Shown here: positions 34,441 through 45,850 of the stretch, one piece after another | How positions within the stretch are numbered: the stretch's first letter is position 1 | How the letters are laid out: the number at the start of each line of letters is the position of its first letter | From: Adineta steineri | Lineage: Eukaryota > Rotifera > Eurotatoria > Adinetida > Adinetidae | Assembly: GCA_905250115.1 (NCBI GenBank) | Contig: CAJNOI010000142.1 | Coordinates: forward strand, 91,376-155,375 | DNA length: 64,000 nt | Direction: 5' to 3' | Notes under the pieces: model-generated | Database searches by the model: none | Told to the model about the DNA's origin: nothing | Seen by the model: only the letters and a program-made list of their open reading frames with translations | Translations under genes and position numbers: made by a program

Positions 34441-35591
34441 TCTATCAACGTTTAGTGAGTACTGAAAATTCTCTTTTGTACTACTTCCAAGTTGTGAATA
34501 TTTAAATGTGTTTACTATACTTTGAGCAATTCTCATTCAACGAGAAAAAAAATATTTTATTACCATAATAATGCATTTTATTTTAGATACTTTAATATAT
34601 TTTAAAAGGATATAAATAAAAAGAAAAGTTTCTATTACCCATCAACATTTTTAGAAAGCACTTTTATTCTCATAATATTTTCATTCAATCTTCATACTCT
34701 ATTACCGCAGTCTTCTACGCATTACTTATAATAATATTAAAATTTTTTTTTAAACTCATATTTTATTTACTCATTTCATATACATTCTATACCCTTGAAA
34801 ATAAGATTAAAATATAGTAGATAACTGAAAAGCTTTTATGGTAATATACATATACCTCGTCATTTTTTCTTTATCTTACAATTTTACTGATGGATAATAA
34901 AAGACATAAATTGAAGGTGAAAGTATGAATTTTCACTTTATATCGTCCACATCTTTTTCTAATTACTATTTTTCTTCTATATCTACAAATTCACTATATC
35001 TTTAACTCGATTTGTTTTTTGAGTGACACAAAGATATAATAAAATTTTGAAATATCCATTAATGAAACATTATCATGACGATATAGTTGATTTTAATTTT
35101 TATTAAGACAGCTGCCACGTAGAATGCATCATGATATTTATTTTTAATTTTATTCGAATAAATAAAAAGAAAATCGAAGTATTCATGCATATGTTGATCT
35201 ATTGTTTTCTTCTCATTCAAAATTTTTAATCAAATGTATCCTTGGAAATCTTGAGGATGGGTGTTACTTTAACTTTACTCTAGCGCCCACACCCTCAAGA
35301 GTTTATATCTTTATCTAATTTTTAGACCAATCACTGAATTGTTGATTCCCAACTAGATACTTGATATTAAAGATACGAATGAGATGACAATCATCAATCA
35401 GAACAACCTCTTATGTTGTTGATATATATATAACAACGACTCAGACATCAGAACATTCATCATGCATAAGTTACTCTAACGATAATTAAAATCACATACT
35501 TCATATTTTCTTGTTTGTCAATAATTATCTTCTTTTTTCTTCTTCTCGTTTATTCTTTTCTATCATCGTTCTATCTGAAACCTATTCAAAA
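34441..35591. other. spacer
   Basis: Promoter side of the LamG gene. It contains one of the clearest inverted pairs (35250-35299). No gene. Confidence 0.5.
35250..35299. repeat. inverted pair CTTGAGGATGGGTG / CCCACACCCTCAAG
   Basis: The left arm CTTGAGGATGGGTGTTA starts at 35250 and the right arm GCGCCCACACCCTCAAG ends at 35299. About 14 of 17 positions pair, with a loop of about 16 nt. The outer CTTGAGG/CCTCAAG is perfect. Confidence 0.65.
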
Positions 35592-36727
35592 ATGGCATCG
35601 TCAGTGAATCTGTACACTAAAACGACGCGAAAGCTTACTAAAAACAGGTCTTATTTATCTTCAACAAGTGCTAGAAAAAAAACTCTATCCAACGTGCAAA
35701 GAAAAAAAAAGAAATCAGTAAACTGATGGGATGCGACATACAATCATTACAGGTAAGCGCAAAAAAATCATCAAATCCTGATATATTTCTAGGAACGGTT
35801 ACTAAGAACCCGTATACAGATGAAGAAGATAGTAACGATCAAATTACTAGCGTCAGAGCTGGACGAAGATCATATTAACCACAAACAATCTCCAAGCTTA
35901 ACATTGCTGGGTATATTGTCAACAACTGAAGCATTGGCATTCGCAAAAGTACTGGCGACAAAGATCTACTATAGATGGTACATTAATCCAGAACATCTTT
36001 TTCCATCAATTACTGCTGATCAGATTAAACAAATGATCGGTTGCAATGATCCTGACAGTAAGTTTTGCTGATCTCTCTGCTTGAGTAAGAACTATGTATT
36101 TTCTAGGTGCTTATTTTATCGATTGAATACCTTGTTTAATTCCAACACAACACTTTCTTCCACCACCAGTTACGACGTCATGATCAATTGTGTATGTCAA
36201 TACTCACACATGGCCAAACGTTCAAAATCATATTAACACCGTATGCAATAAAGTCAATAAGGGCATTTTTAAACGATTCAAGCAGTAGATTGTCATACGA
36301 GTCAAGGAGCGTGATCTTCTATGGTTGATAACTCAACGGTGCGGAAAGATAGGTAAAATAATAATCTTTCGTATCACTTATTCATCTCTGGTACTTCTAG
36401 GTTCGCATTTATGTGATACAAACGGTTGTACGTCCGAAAAGCATATTGTACTAGAATCTTTTCTTATCATCGAAGAAAGAGCACACAGCGATGGTATTAG
36501 TCTTCTCTTCCGTCCAGCAAGATCAGCATTGCCTCCAGACATGGTCAAAGCTCAACCATGTTCTCACGGCGTCAACCATCCTAAATCCAACGACAATCCA
36601 TTCGAGTTCAGTTGCCAAAAAATTCAAATAATATTTCGCTTAACTTTTTCAATAAAAAAAATTAAAATTATATCTTTCTCAGAATTGTCAGAAGTTTGTT
36701 AAAACTGTATCCGATGCATTTCTATAA
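35592..36727 (+). pseudogene. decayed gene with I-PpoI-like zinc-loop (His-Me) nuclease domain
   Basis: A basic N-terminal region (MASSVNLYTKTTRKLTKNRS...) leads, after a shift in a poly-A run, to an exon ending MGCDIQSLQ/GTAAGC. The next exons read ERLLRTRIQMKKIV...INPEHLFPSITADQIKQMIG (35793-36059) and then 36107-36702. The last reads SHLCDTNGCTSEKHIVLES, the same spacing as the I-PpoI zinc loop (SHLC with catalytic His, C-x4-C-x4-H), then QPCSHG and FSCQKIQIIF. This is Pfam zf-His_Me_endon. The last long exon has three in-frame stops in an otherwise open frame of about 200 codons, and a final exon ends at 36727. The Asn that completes the I-PpoI active site is not evident. It is non-functional as read, unless rescued by unusual processing. 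Confidence 0.65.
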
Positions 36728-38188
36728 GAAAAAGTTGAACCCTGCTCTTCATTCTTCTTCGGAAAACATAAAGTATTGCAATTTGATCCATCTCTCCTGA
36801 CTGTTATGCTGTTTCGATAGGCTTCAGTGGTACACAATATTTACATTGAATAACTTAATATCTATTCAAACAGTTTTGCTTAAATTATGAGTCTGTACAT
36901 GATTAGATACACCAACAGTCAAACCTGTCGACTCTTAACTAACTAGGAAACATTGAGGGTGTGGGTATCGCTTTTCTTTTTTTTGCATAAAACTGTAATA
37001 CAGAGCCTTGAAGAGCATTGAAAAATTAAATAAATAACACGAAATGCATCAACAAAATTAACTCTGTATTGATTTCATTGATTTTTCAAAATACGTTCGA
37101 CTGCATTCGTTACTAAAAAGCAAGAGTTAGGAATAGCAGATTGAACTTATCTCTTCATTAAGAAACATGGTTAATCTATCTTTGATTGATTCACACCATC
37201 ACTACTAGTACTTCATAAGATCTTTACTTAGATGTGCTTATACTCATCAGACGGTACATTAACTTCAAAGTATAACTATGCCATTTTTTATTGCTGAAGA
37301 TAAAATACTCATCGATATACTGTCCTAAAACAATATTATTTTACTAACGAATCAAATATCACTTAACTTGATATAGGTCTTATTATTAAACGTATTTTTT
37401 GAGATTAGATATTTTTATTTTGTTTAACAATGAGCACCAACAACAATCTATTAGATCTATGTAGAAGCGTATGCCACCTGAAGACGGCCTTTTAGCAAGG
37501 TCCAAACTAGTCACGGTAGCAATACCTTTGCATACATCCTCAAATTTCGCGATGATTTATGTTAATCTAAAAGTTTTTAACAGTAATACATGTCATCGTA
37601 TTATAAATAAATTTTCACTCATTCCAATAGGATTTGTTTTTCTACTTTAATATGCATATTGATCTACTAATTAATGTGCATGAATTAGTGCAAGATAGAA
37701 TAATTTGAGAATAACATAAATTGTAGTGCACATTGTTTCATATGTGATTATAATAAGAAACATATTAATGAATCAACACATCAACACGGAGAGTGCTAGG
37801 GATCATTTTTCTCCAGTTTCTTATTATTTTTCGTTGTATAGTACAATTAAAATATATTAGAATTGACTATGCATCATGTAACAAGTGTTATATGTATGTT
37901 AAATTTATCTAGAATAACGATAGCTTCCAATGAATTCTTGTTGAGTTTTTGTAATTTTCAAAGGTAAATTGTGTTTTGTTTTTTCTTATTTCATGATCAA
38001 TATCATATTACATGTTAAAAGATAATTTTTTAAATTACGTTTTTGTAATCCATCAAAGCTATTTGTAAAAGGTCTTCTTCTTCCTCTTTTTTGTTATAAA
38101 TGAAATGTAATGGATACCTATCCTAACGTGAGGAAAAAACCCAGGTATACCAATTTCGGAGTTAAAAGAAAAAGAAAAAGAAGGACTG
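36728..38188. other. spacer
   Basis: A TTGAGGGTGTGGGTATCGC half-repeat lies at 36954-36972. A slightly GC-richer patch near 37465-37560 reads MPPEDGLLARSKLVTVAIP on the plus strand, but nothing around it supports a gene. The rest is AT-rich. Confidence 0.4.
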
Positions 38189-38196
38189 TATATAAG
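38189..38196 (+). promoter_or_regulatory. TATA box of the TM-NHL gene
   Basis: TATATAAG lies about 70 bp ahead of a CAAAG/GTATGG donor-like site (38264). This suggests a short non-coding first exon spliced over about 670 bp to the coding exon beginning near 38930. Confidence 0.45.
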
Positions 38197-38562
38197 AAGA
38201 TGGTTACAGCTTAGCTTTTCATTCTTTTTCAAAACAAAGACGACGTACTAACACACAGTCAAAGGTATGGACATTATTTCATAAAAGTCAGAGAAGAAGT
38301 TTTATAATATTGAAGATCTGTAAAAAAAGAAGAATAATATTTGAACCATGTTTTAAAGAACCATGTAAATTTTATTTTTTGATTTTTTGGGGATCATGAC
38401 TGTCAATTATCCTCCAAAGAAGTTGTTTATAAAATATTCTATAGACTTTGAGATCTTTGCTAAATCAAAGTTCTTTTCATAGTTTGATAAATCAGTCAAA
38501 ACGCAATTAAGTGTCACTATCCTCCGAAGGTCTAGCAATTGAGATAATAAACGTTTGTGTTT

Positions 38563-38620
38563 AAGGTTGGGTGTGTATGAACATGATTACGCGTATTCAC
38601 AACAACCACACCCACACCCA
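38563..38620. repeat. inverted pair AAGGTTGGGTGTGTATGA / CACACCCACACCCA
   Basis: The left arm 38563-38580 and right arm 38600-38620 are complementary with one register slip. It lies inside the presumed 5' UTR intron of the TM-NHL gene. The right arm is an exact run of the TGTGGG-type unit in reverse complement. Confidence 0.55.
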
Positions 38621-38947
38621 GTTTTCGAAGAAAAAATATTTCTAATTAAAAACTTACTTATCTAAAACTTCTTTGCGCATGAAATGGTGTGCCCCTAATG
38701 AATTTCCAATTCTAAGTGCACTTACAGTTACAGTTAGTGGTACTCGTAATTCTGAGTGTACAAAATGAAGTATTTTAAAAGCATATTCATATTTGTGACT
38801 TAGGTCGAAAGAATTCTTTAGGCAAATGGATGTGATCTCTGTGATGTGTTCTATAAAATAATTACCATTTTTTAGGCGAAATAAATGAACAATTCTTTCT
38901 TAATTGATTTCACCTTTTCAGATCCACAATCAGCATCACTACAACCA

Positions 38948-41672
38948 ATGCTTGGAAAGTCACTTAAAACTAATTACCAAAACATGGAATCCAAAAGACC
39001 TCTTATTAACAGAAACGAAGAAGAAGATATAGAGTTGGCTACAAAACGAACGACTCCATATGATACATCACCAGAATGCAAAGTAAGTGGTATTGTGTTT
39101 AGAGGTGCTGGTTTAGTATTAGCACTACATTATCGTAATGCTAAACTAGCGCTTCTGGTTCTGTTTTATATGAGTTTTAGTCAGAAAGGTAAATGTCTTA
39201 TGTGCATGAGTGTGCAAGGAAAACTTACGAAATGGAATAACTATTTCAGAAAGATCAAGAGAACAGGTAATTCAATCTGTATTTTTTTTAAATATTTAGT
39301 CTGAATCAGAGAATATTCACAGTATTAAACAATCTACTCGTCCACAAAGAAGACCGTAAGTACTTGATTTATTTATTCGAAATATATCAATCTCATTTTA
39401 GATCTTTATTTCATCGGAAAGCAATCTTGATTTTTACTAACATTGTCGCTGTTAGTGTAATAACTATCATTAGTATTATAATATGGGTAGTTTTCATCAA
39501 AAAGGCCGAAACAACAATTAATACAACTATAGCTACAACTGATGCATCGACAACAAAAACCGCAATGGTTACAACGTCGACAATATCAACAACAATGCTT
39601 ACTACGTCGACAACGACAACAACAACGCTTACTACGTCGACAACGACAACAACAACGCTTACTACGTCGACAACGACAACAACAACGCTTACTACGTCGA
39701 CAACGACAACAGCAACAACAACAATGGTTACAACGTTGACAAAAAAAAACGCAATAGTTACAACGTCGATAATAAAGACAACAATGCTTACAACCGCGAC
39801 AACAAAAACAACAATGATAACAACATCAACAACAGAAATAACAATGATTACAACTTCTGAAACAATGTTTACAGCGTCGACAACAAAAACAGCAACGGTT
39901 ACAACATCGACAACAGAAACAACAATGATCATAACGTCGGCACTAGAAACAACTATGCTTACTATGTCGACATCAAAAACAACAATGAATGGTAGAGTTT
40001 TGTTATAAAAGAAAAAATGAGAATTGACATATTTCTTGGATCTGAAAAAATGAGCTCCACACCTAAATTCTGAATTTGTAGCTCACTTACACATCCTTAT
40101 TTTACCTAACGTTATTTGAAATTATGTAGTCGTCCAAAAAGAATTAATAATTAAATACAGAACAAATCTATTACGGAATGTGAAAAGCTATTTTTAAAAC
40201 AGAATCATAGTACCCAGCATGCAGAAGTAAAACTCCCAAAACAAAAGTAATTAGTACCAGAAAGTATCATTTCTGTAACAGAATAATTGTGTTTTATTTT
40301 TGGGAATCTTAAAGTGTGAATATATTAGAAGAATCAACCAAAATCTCAAAATATTTTATTTCAGAAATCATCTCATTTCTCTTATTTTAATGTTGATTTA
40401 ATAAGAAAAACTAAAAGATAAAATTTATTTCTAATTAAAATATTTCAAATCTTTATTAATTTGTTTTATTTTACACAAGTTGTTCAATTCAAATCAGTTC
40501 TTTTATTGGCAAATATTCTAAAATTTCTTTTTTTCTTCAAATGTTTATTTAACAAAAAACAAATCAACAAAATTTTTTTGTCATTTTTATTTTCCTTCAT
40601 TTTCTTTTCAAATAATTTATGTTGTTTTGTCAACAAATTCTTTTCAAAATGAAACAAAAAATCAAATCAAATTCAATTTTCCATTAAACATGTTTATGAA
40701 CATTTCGTTCAAAATTAATCTTTTCTTTTTCTCCTTCTTTTTATCAAAATCATTTGTTTTCATTATTTTCTAGTCTCAAAATTCAACAAATGGAAACAAA
40801 ATGCCATTACTGTAGCTGGTAAAGATGGACGAGGACATCAATTAAATCAACTCAGTTGCCCTGAAGGAATCCTTATCGATAAAAACAAAAATATTTTCAT
40901 TGCTGATCGTTGGAATGATCGTATTGTTGAATGGAAATATAACGCAAAAGAAGGACTAGTCATTGCAGGTAGAAATGGGCAAGGAAATCGAACGGATCAA
41001 TTGTATTGGCCAACAGATCTGATTGTTGATCAACAAAATCATTCAATTATCATTGCTGATAAAGGGAACAAACGCGTGATCCAATGGTTGAATCAAAATC
41101 AACAAATTCTCATTAACAATATTAACTGTTATGGTTTGGCAATAGATAAACATGGATTTCTTTATGTTTCTGATTGTGAAAAGAATGAAGTGAGACGATG
41201 GAAAATGGGAGAATACGACAACGAAGGAATTGTAGTGGCAGGTGGAAATAGACAAGGAGATAAACTCAATCAACTCAGCTGTCCTATGTTTATCTTTGTT
41301 GACGAAGATCAATCTATTTATGTATCCGACAGCCACAATGATCGTGTAATGAAATGGAGAAAAGATGCAAAAGAAGGAACGATTGTCGCTGGAGGAAATG
41401 GTAGAGGAGAAAATCTCAATCAATTATCTGAACCTCATGGAGTAGTTGTTGATTATTTGGGTGAAATTTATGTGGCAGATTGTAATAATCAACGAGTAAT
41501 GCGTTGGCGTGAAGGAAAAGAAAAAGGTGAAACTGTTGTTGGTGGAAATGGTGAAGGAGATCAATCAAATCAAATGAATTGTCCCACTGGTTTATCTTTT
41601 GATGATGAAGGCAATCTTTACGTTGCTGAATATTGGAATCATCGAATTCAAAAATTTGAAATAGTTTTGTGA
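38948..41672 (+). CDS. type II membrane protein with Thr-rich stalk and NHL propeller
   Basis: Exons 38948-39082, 39312-39355, 39402-39991 and 40774-41672 give about 555 aa. The frame stays open upstream to 38885, but a TTTTCAG acceptor at about 38922 suggests that part is intron. There is an acidic/basic cytoplasmic tail, then a TM segment (ILIFTNIVAVSVITIISIII). A stalk of about 150 residues, mostly Thr, follows. Six NHL blades of the form NQL-x-x-P-x-x-I-x-V-D-...-I-Y-V-x-D-x-x-N-x-R-V-x-x-W complete the protein. NHL propellers bind proteins, RNA or sugars; outside the cell here, a recognition role is inferred. The 782-nt intron before the NHL exon is homologous at its 3' end to the one at 63025-63451. 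Confidence 0.82.
39598..39715. repeat. 30-bp coding minisatellite in the Thr stalk
   Basis: The unit CTTACTACGTCGACAACGAC plus ten further bases (30 bp, 10 codons, TLTTSTTTTT) occurs about four times with almost no divergence. Weaker versions continue to 39985. Copy number is likely variable. Confidence 0.85.
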
Positions 41673-42895
41673 ATGAAGTTTTGAATAAAAGAATTGAAGT
41701 AAAGTTTTTCGGAACTTTTTTTTTGAAAATTGAATTTAATTTCATAATTTTGATTAGAAAGCTTTAACAAATAAACGTTTAATTCTTCATCTTTTGTTGA
41801 ATTTTGCGTAAGAAAAGAAAAGAAAAGATATTGTACTTGGAATTAAATTAAATAGAAACGATTCGCGAAGAAGATTTTGTGTTTGATAAAATTATATGAT
41901 TTGTGAAAAATGCTTTTATCACAGTGATTCTTCTAGCGACGATAAAATTATTTCAGTTGTCTTGTGTAATATCCTAAAATACATCAATATATGTATTTAA
42001 CGCTGGAGAATGACCAATCGATGACATTAAAATCTATTTTGTTTATATAAATATCATATTGTCAAATAAGAGTCTTTATTATTTTGAGAGTGTGGGTTTG
42101 AATGATCTGTAATCTTATCCATACCCTCAAGATTTCTTCACGGCTCTCGAAAAAACATAAACACATAGTTTCTGAGCCCATATTTGAAAGGAACATAAAA
42201 ATACTGGTCATAAACAATAGTTCCTCACTCGTCTGGAATACTTTCGAACAGGCTAACAAAGATCAAACGTTGTGTCCAGAAATATCACCTCATCTGTTTT
42301 GCCTTCCAAAGATTCCTTCAATACTTTTCAAGAAAAATCAACACAATTTATGAGGCCATATTTAGAAAACGCAGAAACTTCTGAGTCATAGTAACTGCCT
42401 TTCATCCAACCTAGTTGTTTGTTTCTTATCAACTCATTCCCATCGTCATTATTAAGAAAGAGAAAAGAGATTAGGAAGTGACACCGATATTACAACATAA
42501 TGCGAAGAAAAACGACATAAGAAAAAGGTTGCAGATAAAACGTCATACTCAATTATTCACTTTTTTCTGTTGCATGTGCAAATATTCTCAGATAAAGAGC
42601 AAAAAATAAAATGCATGAATGTGTGTATATTGTATACTCTCAAAAGGTAACGATAACACAAAAAAAGAAAAACTTTACATCAATTCATTTGTAACGTTAA
42701 ATATGCAAAGGATATCATGAAATACGCGCTGAACTAGATAATTTTGTTTCGCTCTAATCAGTTTTAAAGTTGTTGTATCAAACATACATTTTAATATGCA
42801 ACATGAAAAATACTACGATAAGTGAAGCCTTTATTTTTGAATAGTTCCTATATATACATAGACTATTTCAGATGACATATCAAAATCTACATGTA
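41673..42895. other. spacer with one inverted pair
   Basis: The first 200 bp of 3' flank resemble the flank of the NHL gene at 58796-59040 (shared ATTCTTC.TCTTTTG and AGAAGATTTTGTGTTT blocks), so the duplication between them reached past the stop. Frames on both strands near 42062-42353 overlap the inverted pair and are rejected. Confidence 0.55.
42083..42133. repeat. inverted pair TTTTGAGAGTGTGGG / CCATACCCTCAAGAT
   Basis: The left arm 42083-42097 faces the right arm 42119-42133. The outer TTGAG/CTCAA and inner G-run/C-run pair, with a loop of about 21 nt. Confidence 0.55.
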
Positions 42896-45052
42896 ATGAG
42901 GTTCTCGTTGTTGTTGTGCTTTAGTTTATTATCGACTATTACTATTACTACTACTACCGCTGCTGATGCAGATATTGGACTTCAAACACGACAAGGAATT
43001 ATATATGGCCAACTAACTCAATATTCAAATGAGTATTTAGGGTAAGAAAAAATTAAATAATTTCGAAACATTGTGTTAAAAGCGAGTAGGGATATACCAA
43101 CATCCAATTCAATCCAAAAAATTTGAATTTTTCTTTTCTTACACACTTCTCAGGTAATACTGAATTAGCAAGTATATGCAATATAATCAAACAGTAGTAA
43201 GTAGAGCACCAAATCCCAAAATATTTAATGTTGTTACATCCTTACGTGTGAAACTAAATACTTGCACAATATCAGTTTGCATTTTTTTTATATCTCGACT
43301 GATTTTATACTTCATTACTATTCAATTTTGTCTTGTAATTGACTTCGATGATAATAATATTGAAAAACGTTTCTGCATTGAATATAAAATTAGACTTTCT
43401 CTAAAACATATAAGATAAATACTTTGAATCTTACTTGTAATACAAATTTTTCTAGAATCCAATATGCTACAGCAGATCGATGGAAACCGCCAGTTGATCT
43501 TGCATCTGAATCATTTCCGCATGGTTCATTTCAAGCAAAATCATTTGGTCCATGTTGTCCTCAATCAGAGGCTGGAGTTGTTATACCTATGCAAAATGAA
43601 GAATGTTTATATCTCAATATTTATACACCATTGAATACAACAAATCGATCTTTATTACCGGTTCTTGTTTGGATTCATGGAGGTGGCCTTCAAGTTGGCT
43701 GTACATCACAAAGTATTCCTGTTTTATATAATGGTACAAATATAATTGCTAATTCACCTCCACAACAATCAGCTATTATCGTAACTATTAACTATAGATT
43801 AGGTGTCTTAGCTGATATGTACTTGACTGAATTAATTCAAGAAAATCCAACAACATGGCCAACAGCTGGCAATTATTATTATCTAGACATGCTATCAGCA
43901 TTACGTTGGATCAACATCAATATTCGTGATTATGGTGGTAATCCTAACAATATCTTACTATTTGGAGAAAGTGCTGGAGCCAATGCTGTTATTGATATTG
44001 GTGCATTAAAAGGATCATCGAATCTCTATCAACATGTTATATCACAATCAGGTGGAGGTGGATTTCATTCCTATTATTCGAATACTAGCGATGCTATCAT
44101 AGAATCAAACAAGATTGTTCAACGAATGAATTGTACAAATGATAAAAGTCAAACTGTGTTATCATGTTTACGTAATTCCTCGATTTCCGATTTACTTACA
44201 GCGTATGGTGCTCGTCAAACAAAAGTAATTGTTGAGGGATATTTTCTACCATTTTACCCACCATTAGCAATTAAAAAAGGAACATATAATCAAAACATCA
44301 ATATGATCATTGGTCGAAATGAATATGAATCGCCAATGTGTTTTTCCACTCCTGATATGAATTCTTCTTCAGCTAAAGCACTTGTCATTCCAGGTATAGG
44401 ACAAAAATGGGCAGATTTACTTTTTGATGCTACTCAAATGAATACCTGTTCAGCAGACAGAAACTCTACAAATCGTTGCTGTGATATGATTCGTTTACTT
44501 CTAACAGATCTTGTACTTGATTGTAGTGCTCGTCGTATATACAATAGTTTGTATGAAAAAAACAATCAACAAAAATTATTTTGGTATCATATGGATTGTA
44601 ATCCTGGAATATGTCCTCCAAAGTCAATCGAAGAAATGGGCGGTCTTTGTATTCATACAGCAGAACTTCCATATGTATTTGGGACTATGAGTGATATGTA
44701 TTCGACAAATTTACATAACTGCACATGGGATAATGACACAAAGACATTTTCTAATCAAATAATTTCACATTGGATCAATATGGCTGCAACAGGAGAACCA
44801 TTGAAGCAATGGCCAAGTTATCATCCATCATCGCCAAAATATTTTAAGATCACACCTCATCATGACTTTTTACCTTTTTTATCAGATAGGGATTGTTCAA
44901 TAATTGATCAATTTGAAAAGGAAGGAATTATGCTCATGTTTGGAGATTCTGGAAATTATAGCTCAAGAAACTACGGAGCTACAATTATAACAATGGCATT
45001 CGTCATGCTCTTATATTTGGTTAGAGTTGATTGTCTATGTCATCATTTTTAA
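42896..45052 (+). CDS. type B carboxylesterase / cholinesterase-like, membrane-tethered
   Basis: Two exons (42896-43041 and 43456-45052, 414-nt intron, phase 2) give 580 aa. An in-frame ATG 24 bases upstream is possible, but the chosen one gives a proper signal peptide (MRFSLLLCFSLLSTITI). Family marks are NEECLYLNIYTP, oxyanion WIHGGGLQVG, nucleophile elbow FGESAGAN (catalytic Ser), GRNEYESP (acid) and CIHTAELPYVFG (catalytic His), so the triad looks complete. The C-terminus ends in a hydrophobic stretch (TIITMAFVMLLYLV), suiting a GPI signal or TM anchor as in cholinesterases. It hydrolyses esters outside the cell; the substrate is unknown. A choline-binding Trp was not checked. Confidence 0.88.
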
Positions 45053-45087
45053 AACTAACTAATTTTTATGACTTTTCTCTTTGCATT

Positions 45088-45142
45088 ATAATGGGGGTGG
45101 GTGCGGGTGTCAGTTAAAGACGATGCGAACCCACACCATTAT
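45088..45142. repeat. inverted pair ATAATGGGGGTGGGTG / CCCACACCATTAT
   Basis: The left arm 45088-45110 includes GGGGGTGGGTGCGGGTGT. The right arm 45125-45142 is GCGAACCCACACCATTAT. The outer ATAATG/CATTAT is perfect. It begins 36 bp after the esterase stop codon, so it lies in or next to the 3' UTR. Confidence 0.65.
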
Positions 45143-45348
45143 TGAAAAATATAAGTTCAACTATCTTTGAGAGAAAATTTTTTGTTTAGAAAAATAAATG
45201 AAAGAACGAACAAAAAATATGTATTTACATGCATAGAGTTTAAACTAAAATTTCAGAAGAGGCGAGATAATTCATTCATTTTTGTTTCTAGAAAGAATAT
45301 GTTCGAAGCATTGTCTACTATATAATATCATATTTAAAGATATAAATA

Positions 45349-45582
45349 ATGCGTTTTAATTTTTTTCTATTATTTCTTTCACATAGACAACCTCAAACTA
45401 ACAGCTCCCTTACATCATGCAAATATGAAGATAAATGTCATGATCATAGTGAATATCATCGAGCAAAATATTCCCATCCTCAAAATGAAAGTTCTCGCAT
45501 ACAAAGTAGATATGATACAAAACGCAACGATTATGGTGAATCAAATCGTGGAAAATATTCACATTCAAATATGTCGAGTTAA
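45349..45582 (+). CDS. small PBZ-type (poly-ADP-ribose-binding) zinc-finger protein or terminal exon
   Basis: The stretch SCKYEDKCHDHSEYHRAKYSHP follows the PBZ consensus C-x5-C-x6-H-x5-H (zf-CCHH, PF10283), known from APLF and CHFR, which bind poly(ADP-ribose) at DNA damage sites. A second partial copy (YGESNRGKYSHS) lacks the cysteines. The frame opens at an ATG at 45349, but a good acceptor (CTTTCACATAG) at 45386 suggests that the part before it is intron and that this is the last exon of a gene whose start I could not find. It ends 268 bp before the FCP1-like coding region on the same strand. Confidence 0.55.
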   Translation: MRFNFFLLFLSHRQPQTNSSLTSCKYEDKCHDHSEYHRAKYSHPQNESSRIQSRYDTKRNDYGESNRGKYSHSNMSS

Positions 45583-45850
45583 CTAACTGGTAACTATCAT
45601 ACTGATTTTTTTATGATTTCATCTAAATAAACATTCATTCTTATTCTTCAATGTCGCCACCATTTTTGCTTCTTTCAAAACTTTAAAACAGAATGCTCTA
45701 GCATATTAATATATATATCTTTTTTTTCAACATCGCAACACATACATTTTATCAAAACAAATCTTTCACCTTTTCTGCTTGTCGTATAATGCTCGATATT
45801 CGCTTTGTCCTGAGGAATTGCATGTTAAATGCAAAGTAAAAGTAAGAGAG

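Noticed and set aside
37465-37560. GC-richer patch reading MPPEDGLLARSKLVTVAIP
   Set aside because: Too short, with no start, splice sites or recognisable relative.
39411-39932. 173-codon minus frame rich in Val
   Set aside because: Antisense of the Thr minisatellite; an artefact of the repeat.
40461-40652. 63-codon plus frame
   Set aside because: Phe/Lys-rich reading of intron sequence before the NHL exon.
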